DNA from: a bacterium | Lineage (GTDB): Bacteria; Acidobacteriota; Terriglobia; Terriglobales; Acidobacteriaceae | Direction: 5' to 3' | DNA: 32,853 bases | NCBI GenBank assembly: GCA_026225095.1 | Contig: JAMFSC010000232.1 | Span: 1 to 32,853 of the forward strand | Part shown: one piece after another, positions 8,658 to 16,197 of the stretch | How the letters are laid out: each line of letters starts with the position of its first letter | Numbering within the stretch: position 1 is the stretch's first letter | Made by a program: the position numbers and the translations under genes | The notes under the pieces: model-generated | Seen by the model: the letters and a program-made list of their open reading frames with translations, nothing else | Database searches by the model: none | Told to the model about the DNA's origin: nothing

Positions 8658-8858
8658 CTGTATCTCCTCCAAAAAGTACGATCTGTCTTACCAGCGTGGA
8701 ACGGTGCAGCGAGGGCGTGATCTGTGGCGATTCGTGGTTCGCCTGGGTGTTGCTACCGCTTCCGGAAAACCTTTACTGGAGCGGTTCGATTCAGGATCAA
8801 GAGGACTGCAATCGACTGTGAGCCTGCTTGCGGTGAGGTCTGCGTACGGGAGCGCATC

Positions 8859-8903
8859 GGACGATCTGGACTATCCGGACTATCCAGACTGTCCGGACGA
8901 TGC
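8859..8903. repeat. Five-unit 9-bp tandem repeat
   Basis: Consecutive units are GGACGATCT, GGACTATCC, GGACTATCC, AGACTGTCC and GGACGATGC. The two central units are identical and the others differ at one to four positions. The array lies in the long leader of the TonB-receptor gene. It could bind a regulator, affect the leader RNA, or be a slippage product. Confidence 0.75.
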
Positions 8904-8928
8904 GAAGGGTTTGGTCGACAGCCGAATC

Positions 8929-8957
8929 TATTGATTTCGCAACGTTGCCATACTCAA
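8929..8957 (-). promoter_or_regulatory. Candidate promoter with LacI-type operator for the TonB-receptor gene
   Basis: On the minus strand TTGAGT (8952-8957) and TCAATA (8929-8934) are separated by exactly 17 bp. The spacer contains the perfect 10-bp palindrome GCAACGTTGC (8939-8948), whose central CG step is typical of LacI/GalR-family operators. This is a classic place for repression, and a LacI-family gene lies 150 bp away. The rest of the 8658-9105 gap holds the 9-bp array and no gene. Confidence 0.45.
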
Positions 8958-9105
8958 ACGGTGGATAAACTTCGGTGCAACAAATAAATCGAATCTGGAG
9001 CGACGCGAATAGTATTCGGCACGCGAAGGAGTGTCAAGCCTTTTGTCGAGAGGTGTTTTTTGGGTCCGGGAGCAACGTCCGGTGGTCAGTCCAGAGAGTG
9101 TCGGT

Positions 9106-10107
9106 TCAGACGCAGCCGCAGGAGTTCCGCCGGATCAGCATGGCCCCGAGCTCGATGCGCTGGACCGGGAAGGGGTCGCTGGAGCCGACACGCTTGAAGA
9201 GGAGGCGGACCGACTCGCGCGCCATGAGGTCCGTTGGTTGGACCATGACGGTCATGGGCGGTTGTACCAGGGTCGCGAGATCGACATCGTCGAAGCCGAT
9301 GAACGCGATCTCGCTTGGATTGTCTGGCTGAACATTACGGATGGCCTGCATCGCGGAGACGGTCGCCATGCTGCTGAGGGCGAAGAGAGCGCGGGGGGGG
9401 TGCTTGCTTCGGAGGGCGTTCGCTATCTCGGTCTGGAGTGAGATGTAGTCGCTGGCCGCGATGACGCGACTCTTGAGCCCGGCTTCCTGCATGGCCTGCT
9501 GGTAGCCGTGGATGCGCTGCTGAAAGGAGTAGATGCTGGGGTTGGCGGTGACGCAGGCGATCTGCTGGATACCGTGCTGGACGAGGTGAAGGGTGGCTTG
9601 GCGGGCCGCGTGGCGGTGGTCGAGCATGACGACGTCCGCGTCGTCCCACAGGGGGCGGTCGAGGGCGACGATGGGCATGGTGCCGAGTTCGCGGCGAAGC
9701 TTTTCCATGTCGGAGTTGGGGGCGGCGGCGAGGATGACGCCGTCGGCGCGGGAGCGGCGCAGGACCGCAAGTTGTTTCGACTGGCGGTCGGGATCTTCCT
9801 GGTGGGTGAGCAGGATGACGGAGGAGCCCTGACGGGTGGCCTCGAGCTCGATCTCCTGCACGCAGCGACTGAAGTAGGGATTGGCGATCTGGGGGAAGAT
9901 GACGCCGATGGATCTGGACCGGCCACCGCGGAGGCTGCGGGCTACTTCGTCGGGCTCGTAGCCGAGGGAGTGGACGGCATCCATGATCCTCTGGCGGACC
10001 TCGGGGCTGACGTAGGGTCCGCCGCGGAGGCATCGCGAGACGGTTGAGGCACCGACCCGGGCTGCCTTGGCGACGTCGAGAACTGTTGGCCGGCGTGAGG
10101 GGACCAT
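9106..10107 (-). CDS. LacI-family transcriptional regulator
   Basis: The 333-residue protein has an N-terminal LacI helix-turn-helix: PTVLDVAKAARVGASTVSRC (residues 7-26), then VSPEVRQRIMDAVHSLGY and the hinge-helix segment PDEVARSLRGG. The remainder is a periplasmic-binding-protein-like sugar-sensing domain beginning SIGVIFPQIANPYFSR and including AFIGFDDVDLATLVQPPMTVM near the C-terminus. It probably represses the surrounding transport and glycosidase genes until a sugar ligand binds. The GH127-type gene lies 75 bp upstream on the same strand and the TonB-receptor gene lies downstream. Best candidate operator: the GCAACGTTGC palindrome at 8939. The effector sugar cannot be read from the sequence. 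Confidence 0.95.
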   Translation of the reverse strand: MVPSRRPTVLDVAKAARVGASTVSRCLRGGPYVSPEVRQRIMDAVHSLGYEPDEVARSLRGGRSRSIGVIFPQIANPYFSRCVQEIELEATRQGSSVILLTHQEDPDRQSKQLAVLRRSRADGVILAAAPNSDMEKLRRELGTMPIVALDRPLWDDADVVMLDHRHAARQATLHLVQHGIQQIACVTANPSIYSFQQRIHGYQQAMQEAGLKSRVIAASDYISLQTEIANALRSKHPPRALFALSSMATVSAMQAIRNVQPDNPSEIAFIGFDDVDLATLVQPPMTVMVQPTDLMARESVRLLFKRVGSSDPFPVQRIELGAMLIRRNSCGCV

Positions 10108-10182
10108 GAGGGGACGAGAGACTAGGTGAGTTTAGCCTGAGTGGCGGCCTCGGGGTCGAATGGCTAAGACAACCGGGGCTGG

Positions 10183-12024
10183 CTAGGTCGTCTGATGGTA
10201 CAGGCGGTAGGTCTCTTCGGTGATGGCGGGGTAGGGGATCATGCGGAGTTTGCCAGTGTCGGTCGTGACCTGCCAGACGGCGGAGTCGCCGATGCGCTGG
10301 GCGGCGAGTAGTCGGTTTTGGGTGATGGGCTGGGTGTTGGGGGCGATGCTCGGCTCGATGGCGAAGAGGGCGACGGGGCCGTGGAGGAGGGCGACGAGGT
10401 TGGGGTGGCGGTCGTCGATGGGGATGAGACGGAGGGGCAGGTCGAGGGAGAGTTCGATGCGGTCGCCGTCTTTCCAGGTGCGGTCGAGAGGGGCCCATGT
10501 TCCGGGGGTGAGTGCAGTATCGGCGGGTTTGCCGTTGATGGTGACTCTGGATTGGGTGCCGGCCCAGGCGGGGATGCGGAGGGCGATGGTGAAGCGCTCC
10601 GGATGGGAGAGGGTGAGGGCGAGCGTGGTGTCGCCGTGGTCCGGGTAGAGGGTTTGCTGGGTGAGGGTGGCGTGGGCGCTGCCCTGTTTCCAGGTGATGC
10701 GGGAGGGGACGTAGAGGTTGATGTGGATTCCGCTGGGGCTGCGGAGATAGGAGCTGATGCCGTAGTCGGCGGTGAGTTGGGGGAAGGTTCCGGAGCAGCA
10801 GGGCCACTTCTGCTCGTAATCGACCTTGCGGGCGCTCTGGTTGTAGTCGGCGTAGTAGAAGCTGGTGCCGTCGGGGCGGATGGGGCGCGCGCCGAGGATG
10901 GTGTTGTAGAGGACGGTCTCCATGCTGTCGCCGTAGCGGCTGTCGCCGGTAGTGCGGAGGAGGTAGCGGGTGATCTTGAAGTGGCCGTAGGCTCCGCAGG
11001 GGGTCTCGAAGCTGTTGTGGGTCTCGGTGAGCGAGTCGGCGAGGGCGTTGGAGGCTGGATTCTGGAAGCCTTCGTTGGGACCCCAGCCTCCGGTGGCGAA
11101 GCTCTGCTGCTGGACGAAGGCGAAGCCGTTGCGGGCGGCGTCGAGATGCTTGCGGCTGCCGTCCGTGAGGTAACACTGCATGGCGGAGCAGAGCGCGTTG
11201 AGGTGGCTGTAGGCGTGTTGGCCGGGGAGGACGTTTTTGTTCTCCGACAGAGGGTTGAAGAAGGTGTCGTCCTCAAGGAAACGCTGGGCGAGCTTGCGGT
11301 AGCGGGGGCCGGCTCCGCGCTGGTACGCGAGGTAGAAGTTTTCGGGGAGGGTGTAGGACTCGTCCCAGGTGAAGGAGACGTTCTTGTGAGGGCGGGCGGC
11401 GAGCTCTTCGCGGTTGAGCGCCTTGGGCGGGAGGAAAGGGAGGACGGCGTCGGTGGCGTGGTCGAGGACGGTGAAGGCGTGGGGGTCGCGGGCGAACTGG
11501 TGAGCGTCGATGAGGCCGCAGCTGGTCTTGTCGAAGGTGTAGGCGGGGAGGCAGTAGTCGGTGTAGAACTTCGGGCTGATGGTGGGCGCGAAGCCCGCGA
11601 CGAGGCGATGGACCTTGGCCTGGGTGGGCTGGTCGCCGGTGACGGCGTAGGCGCGGGCGAGGCCTGAGACGTACTGGCCGAAGGTGTGGCCGGGGATGTA
11701 CCCGGTCATGTTTTTGGGCGGGTCGAAGTCGGGCGAGGGCGAGTACCAGCCACCCATGTCTTCGCCTGGAGCCGGAAGGCCGGAGGCCTGGCGGAAGGGC
11801 TTGAGGAGGCTGTCTTCGTCGAGCGAGAGGAAGAGGCGGTGGTTGTGCTGGAACTGGACCAGCATGGGGCCGTCGAGGAGCTGGACGTCCGGATAGTCGA
11901 ACTGGGCGAGGGGGGTGGGGCTGACGGTCTCGCGGAGGGCGCGGGCGGGGGTGCCGCGGAGGACGGCGGAGGTGGCGAGGGCGGTTCCGGTCTTGAGGAA
12001 GGTACGGCGGGTTGTGGTGTTCAC
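10183..12024 (-). CDS. Tat-exported GH127/DUF1680-type glycoside hydrolase (putative beta-L-arabinofuranosidase)
   Basis: The 613-residue product starts with a twin-arginine signal, TTRRTFLKTG (residues 4-13), followed by a hydrophobic stretch and AxA-like cleavage context. The body matches the GH127/DUF1680 alpha/alpha-barrel: NMTGYIPGHTFGQYVSGLA, TGGWGPNEGF, ETPCGAYGHF and WPCCSGT. In characterised GH127 enzymes a Glu and three Cys coordinate zinc and one Cys is the nucleophile. The likely counterparts are E340, C343, C409 and C410, although the Glu and first Cys are separated by two residues here rather than one. Substrate specificity is therefore uncertain. The GTG at 12024 is preceded by GGAGAA; an ATG 45 bases upstream is less likely. 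Confidence 0.88.
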   Translation of the reverse strand: MNTTTRRTFLKTGTALATSAVLRGTPARALRETVSPTPLAQFDYPDVQLLDGPMLVQFQHNHRLFLSLDEDSLLKPFRQASGLPAPGEDMGGWYSPSPDFDPPKNMTGYIPGHTFGQYVSGLARAYAVTGDQPTQAKVHRLVAGFAPTISPKFYTDYCLPAYTFDKTSCGLIDAHQFARDPHAFTVLDHATDAVLPFLPPKALNREELAARPHKNVSFTWDESYTLPENFYLAYQRGAGPRYRKLAQRFLEDDTFFNPLSENKNVLPGQHAYSHLNALCSAMQCYLTDGSRKHLDAARNGFAFVQQQSFATGGWGPNEGFQNPASNALADSLTETHNSFETPCGAYGHFKITRYLLRTTGDSRYGDSMETVLYNTILGARPIRPDGTSFYYADYNQSARKVDYEQKWPCCSGTFPQLTADYGISSYLRSPSGIHINLYVPSRITWKQGSAHATLTQQTLYPDHGDTTLALTLSHPERFTIALRIPAWAGTQSRVTINGKPADTALTPGTWAPLDRTWKDGDRIELSLDLPLRLIPIDDRHPNLVALLHGPVALFAIEPSIAPNTQPITQNRLLAAQRIGDSAVWQVTTDTGKLRMIPYPAITEETYRLYHQTT

Positions 12025-12192
12025 GGTCTTCTCCGCGAGGTGGGATGGAGGCTGTGCTGCATGATCCATCTCCGCTCGTTTTCTCGGTACAAACTTACCT
12101 CATAGCGTGAACACGCGAGGAGAGCTCTCAGGAGCTACAACATGCTGTTCGTCGCGATTTGGTAGAGGCCGATCATCCGAAGGCGAGCCCCT

Positions 12193-13092
12193 TCAGGGCT
12201 TTCGGGGGATCGTGAGGGGGGCGGGGGCGTCGATGGTGTAGGTGGTGGAGAAGTTGCGCTGGTTGATGCCGAGGGAGAGGCGGCCGCGGGAGTCGATGTA
12301 GAAGAGGGGCTTGCCGACGGGGACGTCGGAGAAGGTTTTGACGAAGGGGAAGACAAAGTGCCTGGCGGCGAGGTCGATGGGGACCTGGTCGCCTAGCTTG
12401 TAGCCGAGTTGGGCGAAGGTCTCGGATGGGATGTTGAGGACGAGGTTGCCGAAGGGTCCGTCGGTGCCGATGACCTCGCCTTTGAGACCGGCGGGGGTGA
12501 GGGTGGCGGTGCGGAGGTCGAGACGGACGAGGGCGGATGGGTCTACTGGCGGACCGGCTTGCGTCCAGTCGTCGCCGCGGGCCAGGTGGGCGGCAGCGGG
12601 GGAGAAGATGTCGCGGCCGTGGAAGGTGGAGGACATCCTTGCGCCGATCATCCAGGCTGGGTTCTTGATCTCGCGAACGGCGTCGATGGTGTCGCGGTCC
12701 TGGATGAGGGTGAGGAGGCCGTTGTCCGGGAGGACGAAGAACTGGCCTGTCTTTGCGTGGGCAATGATGGCCTTGCGGGTGCTGCCGACGGTGGGGTCGA
12801 TGACGACGACGAAGACGGCGTCGTGGGGGAAGTAGGGGGCGGATCCGGCGAGAAAGCGCGCTCCCTCGGCGATGGCGTAGGGAGTGACCTGGTGGGTGAT
12901 GTCGAGGATCTGGACGCCGGGGGCGATACCGTTCATCACGGCTTTGCAGATGCCGACGGCGTCGTCGCGGACGTCGAAGTCGGTCATGAAGGCGATGGTC
13001 TTGAGGTTGGTCTGGGCAGGGGCCGGGGCGGGGCCGACTGCGGTTGCGAGGGTGAGGAGGGCGGAGAGGATGGTGCGGGTGAAGACGCTCAC
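12193..13092 (-). CDS. SAM hydroxide adenosyltransferase family protein (DUF62/fluorinase-like), with signal peptide
   Basis: Members of this family hydrolyse S-adenosylmethionine to adenosine and methionine, or halogenate it. The catalytic Asp-Arg-His set is visible: the first strand IAFMTDFD with D38, VIDPTVGSTRK with R106, and FHGRDIFSP with H158. The C-terminal domain follows, including a DGPFGNLVLNI segment. The 299-residue length fits. Unusually, residues 1-27 look like a Sec signal peptide (hydrophobic core, then PAPAPAQ), implying a periplasmic or lipid-anchored location although SAM is cytoplasmic. The natural substrate outside the cytoplasm is unclear. The start is GTG with AGGAG nine bases upstream. 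Confidence 0.88.
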   Translation of the reverse strand: MSVFTRTILSALLTLATAVGPAPAPAQTNLKTIAFMTDFDVRDDAVGICKAVMNGIAPGVQILDITHQVTPYAIAEGARFLAGSAPYFPHDAVFVVVIDPTVGSTRKAIIAHAKTGQFFVLPDNGLLTLIQDRDTIDAVREIKNPAWMIGARMSSTFHGRDIFSPAAAHLARGDDWTQAGPPVDPSALVRLDLRTATLTPAGLKGEVIGTDGPFGNLVLNIPSETFAQLGYKLGDQVPIDLAARHFVFPFVKTFSDVPVGKPLFYIDSRGRLSLGINQRNFSTTYTIDAPAPLTIPRKP

Positions 13093-13240
13093 GGTTCGGT
13101 GCTCCTGAAGGGCGCTTTGGGCGGGTCAGGATTCATGATACGCAGGGGGACTGCATAGGACATGGACGGACTATGAAGCCACGTGTTTATTGGGCGTATT
13201 CGACTTCAGCGGACGATAGTGGATGTCTCTGGAATCCACT

Positions 13241-14578
13241 TTACTTGCCGATGCAGAAGGTGGAGAAGATGAGATTGAGGATGTCGCCCGAGGTGGTGGC
13301 TCCGGTGAGCTCGTCGAGGGCCTGGAGGGCTGCGTAGAGGTTGATCATCAGGAGTTCGTGGGGGAGTCGATGATGGACGGCCTGGCGGGCTTCGGCGAGG
13401 GAGGCCAGGGACTGGGTGATGGCGTGGTGCTGACGACGGTTGGTCAGGAGGCCGGATTCGGCGGCTGAACCGGAGTGGATCTGGGCGGCGATGGCGTTGC
13501 GGAGGGCTTCGATGCCGGTTCCAGTCAGGGCGGACGTTGAGAGCCCCGGCTCGGTGCAGTGTGGGTGAAGATCGACTTTGTTGCGGATGAGGAGATGCGG
13601 GCGGGCGGCGAGAGACTCGAGGAGGGTGCGTTCGTCGGGGGAGAGGGGCTGGCCGGAGTCGGTGACGAGGAGGATGAGGTCGGCGGTTGCGAGGGCCTCA
13701 TGGCTGCGGGCGATGCCCAGGGACTCGGCTTCGTCGGTGGTTTGGCGGAGGCCCGCGGTGTCGATGAGCTGGACGGGGATTCCGCCGATCGCGGTGTGCT
13801 CGGTGATGAGGTCGCGCGTGGTTCCTGGGGTCGCGGTGACGATGGCTCGGTCGCGGTCGAGGAGACGGTTGAACAGGGAAGATTTGCCGGCGTTGGGGGC
13901 TCCGACGATGGCCAGGGTGAGGCCGGAGTGGAGGATGCGGCCGTAGGCAAAGGAGGCTTCGAGTGCCTGGAGGGGCCGGGTGATGCGCTCGAGGGAGGAC
14001 AGGATCTCGTGGTCGGGAAGGACGTCGATGTCGTCTTCGGCGAAGTCGATTCCCGCTTCGAGGGCGGCGATGAGATGGATGAGCGACTGTTTGATCGGGG
14101 CCAGGCGGCGGGAGAGGGCTCCGCCAAGCTGCTCGGCGGCGAGGCGGGCCTGGTGGAGGGTCTGGGCTTCGATGAGGTCGCGGACGGCTTCGGCCTGGGT
14201 GAGGTCGAGGCGCTGGTTGAGGAAGGCCCGCTGGGTAAACTCACCGGGACGCGCGAGCCGGGCGCCTGCTTCCAGAGCCGATTGGACGAGAAAATCCAGA
14301 ACGACCGGGGCGCCGTGGGAGGCGATCTCGAGGACATCTTCGCCGGTGTAGGAGTGGGGGGCGGGGAAGAAGGTAACGACTGCTTCGTCGATGAGGTGGC
14401 CGGTGGAGGGGTCTTTGATCCGGGTGAAGCGAGCTTCGCGGGGGGAGGGCGGCGAATCGAGCGTAAGGATGGGGAGGAGGAGCGGCAGGGCAGTGGTGCC
14501 GGAGAGGCGGACGATACCGATGCCACCGCGGCCGGGTGGTGTGGCGATGGCGACGATGGTGTCTTGATCGAGGGTCAC
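13241..14578 (-). CDS. mnmE: tRNA uridine-5-carboxymethylaminomethyl modification GTPase MnmE
   Basis: MnmE works with MnmG to modify the wobble uridine of several tRNAs. The 445-residue product has the N-terminal formyl-THF-binding domain starting DTIVAIATPPGRGGIGIVRLSG-like, a helical domain, and an inserted GTPase domain. The G1 loop is GAPNAGKSS (226-234), followed by ATPGTTRD (G2), DTAG (G3) and NKVD (G4). The C-terminus ends FCIGK with the conserved Cys. E. coli MnmE is 454 residues. The start is GTG at 14578 without a strong Shine-Dalgarno; the open frame extends further upstream but is not MnmE-like. No mnmG partner is in this window. The gene is divergent from the DUF2461 gene, with 55 bp between the starts. 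Confidence 0.96.
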   Translation of the reverse strand: MTLDQDTIVAIATPPGRGGIGIVRLSGTTALPLLLPILTLDSPPSPREARFTRIKDPSTGHLIDEAVVTFFPAPHSYTGEDVLEIASHGAPVVLDFLVQSALEAGARLARPGEFTQRAFLNQRLDLTQAEAVRDLIEAQTLHQARLAAEQLGGALSRRLAPIKQSLIHLIAALEAGIDFAEDDIDVLPDHEILSSLERITRPLQALEASFAYGRILHSGLTLAIVGAPNAGKSSLFNRLLDRDRAIVTATPGTTRDLITEHTAIGGIPVQLIDTAGLRQTTDEAESLGIARSHEALATADLILLVTDSGQPLSPDERTLLESLAARPHLLIRNKVDLHPHCTEPGLSTSALTGTGIEALRNAIAAQIHSGSAAESGLLTNRRQHHAITQSLASLAEARQAVHHRLPHELLMINLYAALQALDELTGATTSGDILNLIFSTFCIGK

Positions 14579-14633
14579 TGGTTTTATCTTACGGAGGCGT
14601 GCCCTGCTGGACGGGCCCACTTTAAGATGAGGT

Positions 14634-15329
14634 ATGGGGATTCGGTTTTCAGATGAAGGATTGAAGTTTCTGCGGGCGCTCGCGCGGCATAACGATCGGG
14701 AATGGTTCGGGGCCAGGAAGGAAGTCTTCGAGCGGGAGCTGAAGGCTCCGATGCTGGCCCTGATCGACGAGATCAACCATGCGCTGGAAGGGTTCGCGCC
14801 GGAGCATATTAGGCCTCCCCAGAAGGCGATGATGCGGATCTATCGGGATACACGGTTTTCGGCGGATAAGACGCCATACAAGACGCAGGTTTCGGCGTGG
14901 TGGTCGCGGGAGGGGCTGGAGAAGACCTCCGGGGCGGGGTTCTATCTGAGCTTCGGGGTGAAAGGATTGGTCGTCGCCGCGGGGTCCTATATGCCGGAGC
15001 GTGAGCAGTTGCTGGCGATGCGGCGGTACCTGGCGGAGCATGGGATGGAGTTTCGTAAAGTCATCGAAGGGAAGAGGCTGCGGGGGTTGCTGCCGGAGTT
15101 CGAGGGGGCGAGTTTGACGCGGCCTCCCAAGGGGTTTGTAGGGCTGGAGCCGGAGGTGATGGAGATGGTGATGTGCCGGCAGTGGGGCCTGTCGGTGACG
15201 CTGCCAGTGGAGGTTGGGTTGGCGGATGGTCTGAAGGGGGAGATCGTGAAGCGATTCAAAGCGGCGGCGCCGATGGTGGAGATGCTGAACGCTCCGCTGG
15301 TGAGGGTTGGACGGAAGGCGATGTTCTAG
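14634..15329 (+). CDS. DUF2461 family protein
   Basis: This 231-residue protein has the DUF2461/TIGR02453 pattern: an early FLRALARHNDREWFGARK, MMRIYRDTRFSADKTPYKTQ in the middle, and SFGVKGLVVAAGSYMPER. No catalytic function is established for the family, and no signal peptide or membrane segment is seen. A GAGG stands directly before the ATG. It is transcribed away from mnmE. Downstream is a palindrome-rich gap that contains a terminator-like hairpin at 15507-15535. Confidence 0.9.
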   Translation: MGIRFSDEGLKFLRALARHNDREWFGARKEVFERELKAPMLALIDEINHALEGFAPEHIRPPQKAMMRIYRDTRFSADKTPYKTQVSAWWSREGLEKTSGAGFYLSFGVKGLVVAAGSYMPEREQLLAMRRYLAEHGMEFRKVIEGKRLRGLLPEFEGASLTRPPKGFVGLEPEVMEMVMCRQWGLSVTLPVEVGLADGLKGEIVKRFKAAAPMVEMLNAPLVRVGRKAMF

Positions 15330-15357
15330 TCCTGCCGGATGGGCCCACTACGCGTGG

Positions 15358-15496
15358 AGCGGTCACGGGGCCTTCGGCAAGACCTTCGTGACTTTTATAC
15401 CGCTTCGCTGGGTGCTCCCGATGGTCGCCAGCTGAGCTTCATTCCGACCATTGGGAGGACCATGCGAAGCCCAACGCGTCTCGCGGAGTGACCGCT
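15358..15496. repeat. Nested inverted repeats upstream of the HU gene
   Basis: Three nested arms can be read. AGCGGTCAC (15358-15366) pairs with GTGACCGCT (15488-15496). GCTTCGC (15402-15408) pairs with GCGAAGC (15464-15470). CTCCCGATGGTCG (15415-15427) pairs with CGACCATTGGGAG (15445-15457) at 12 of 13 positions. The loop is 17 bases. Together they could fold the whole interval into one long hairpin. This could be a second type of dispersed acidobacterial repeat or a structured leader; only one copy is visible here. Confidence 0.7.
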
Positions 15497-15506
15497 GCCC
15501 GCGCTG

Positions 15507-15535
15507 GGCGCTTTGGGCCTGAAAGCGCCGTTTTC
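15507..15535 (+). terminator. Terminator-like hairpin after the DUF2461 gene
   Basis: A perfect 8-bp stem GGCGCTTT/AAAGCGCC (15507-15514 and 15522-15529) with a 7-base loop is followed by GTTTTCT on the plus strand. It lies 178 bp after the DUF2461 stop and could end that transcript, or one starting in the palindromic region. Confidence 0.5.
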
Positions 15536-15586
15536 TGAGGAAATCTGCCGGTTTTGGGCTGAAATGAAAAGATTTCCTAAGAAAAC
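15530..15586. repeat. 17-bp inverted repeat in the HU leader region
   Basis: GTTTTCTGAGGAAATCT (15530-15546) and AGATTTCCTAAGAAAAC (15570-15586) pair at 16 of 17 positions with a 23-base spacer. The stretch is AT-rich compared with its surroundings. A TTGACA hexamer follows at 15621-15626, but no good -10 box at standard spacing was found. The element may be an operator or cruciform controlling the HU gene. Confidence 0.6.
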
Positions 15587-15776
15587 CTCTAAAAACCAGT
15601 AAAAACCGAAGATACGCGGTTGACAAGTGACGCCGAAAGGTCGAAGGTGAATTGCGGTACGGTACTCCGCGCCCGCATAAACACTGGTGTTTTGCTACAT
15701 CGGTCGCGGGTATCGGCGGGCCGGTAAGGCCGAGATGCTGTATTCGGACAAAATACTTTTCTAGGAGCAAGAGACG

Positions 15777-16073
15777 ATGGCTAAGGGAATGACCAAGACC
15801 GCGCTGGTGCGGGCGATGGCAGAGAAGATGGAACTGACGAACAAGCAGACATCGAGCTTTCTGGAGCTGCTGGCCGAGACCGCAGTGAAGGAGACGAAGA
15901 AGAACGGGGAGTTCACGATTCCCGGAATCGGCAAACTGGTGAAGGCCGAACGGAAGGCTCGCCTTGGCCGTAATCCGCAGACGGGTGAGACGATCAAGAT
16001 CAAGGCGAAGACGGTGGTGAAGTTCCGTGTCGCGAAGGTTGCCAAGGACACGATCGCTCCGCCAAAGAAGTAG
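15777..16073 (+). CDS. HU/IHF-family DNA-binding protein
   Basis: This 98-residue basic protein bends and compacts DNA. It has the HU fold: helical N-terminus (MTKTALVRAMAEKMELTNKQ) and the strand-turn GEFTIPGIGKLVKAERKAR. The DNA-intercalating arm includes RNPQTGE, with the Pro that inserts between bases, followed by IKIKAKTVVKFRVAK. The lysine-rich tail ends KDTIAPPKK. A clear AGGAG (15763-15767) precedes the ATG. The gene stands alone behind a 447-bp gap full of inverted repeats, suggesting its own complex regulation, and a strong terminator follows. Confidence 0.95.
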   Translation: MAKGMTKTALVRAMAEKMELTNKQTSSFLELLAETAVKETKKNGEFTIPGIGKLVKAERKARLGRNPQTGETIKIKAKTVVKFRVAKVAKDTIAPPKK

Positions 16074-16079
16074 TTTCGT

Positions 16080-16116
16080 CGCCGCTCCGGGTGGGGCTCC
16101 CTGGCTGGGAGCGGCG
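16080..16116 (+). terminator. Hairpin just after the HU gene
   Basis: CGCCGCTCC (16080-16088) and GGAGCGGCG (16108-16116) form a perfect 9-bp stem directly after the HU stop codon. No T-run follows. It may protect the 3' end or work with the stronger terminator at 16149. Confidence 0.4.
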
Positions 16117-16148
16117 TCTGATTTGAAAGATGATTGTGCGGGAAGAAG

Positions 16149-16197
16149 CCTGCCGTGAGACCTGGTGCTAAGCGCCGGGGATCACGGCAGGTTTTTG
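16149..16197 (+). terminator. Rho-independent terminator of the HU gene, overlapping a convergent gene end
   Basis: CCTGCCGTGA (16149-16158) and TCACGGCAGG (16182-16191) form a perfect 10-bp GC-rich stem followed at once by TTTTTG. The stop codon of the minus-strand methyltransferase (16168-16170) lies in the loop, and its last codons are encoded in the stem. On the minus strand the stem is followed by CTTCTTCC, so it may act in both directions. Confidence 0.85.

Noticed and set aside
8431-8934. 167-codon plus-strand frame with DYPDYP repeats
   Set aside because: Antisense to the receptor's 5' end, and its repeated residues come from the 9-bp tandem repeat.
9335-11176. 613-codon minus-strand frame
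   Set aside because: Overlaps the LacI and GH127-type genes in another frame and is Arg/Pro/His-rich without domain features.
15363-15770. 135-codon minus-strand frame upstream of the HU gene
   Set aside because: It is a translation of the nested inverted repeats and AT-rich leader; no domain or ribosome-binding site supports it.
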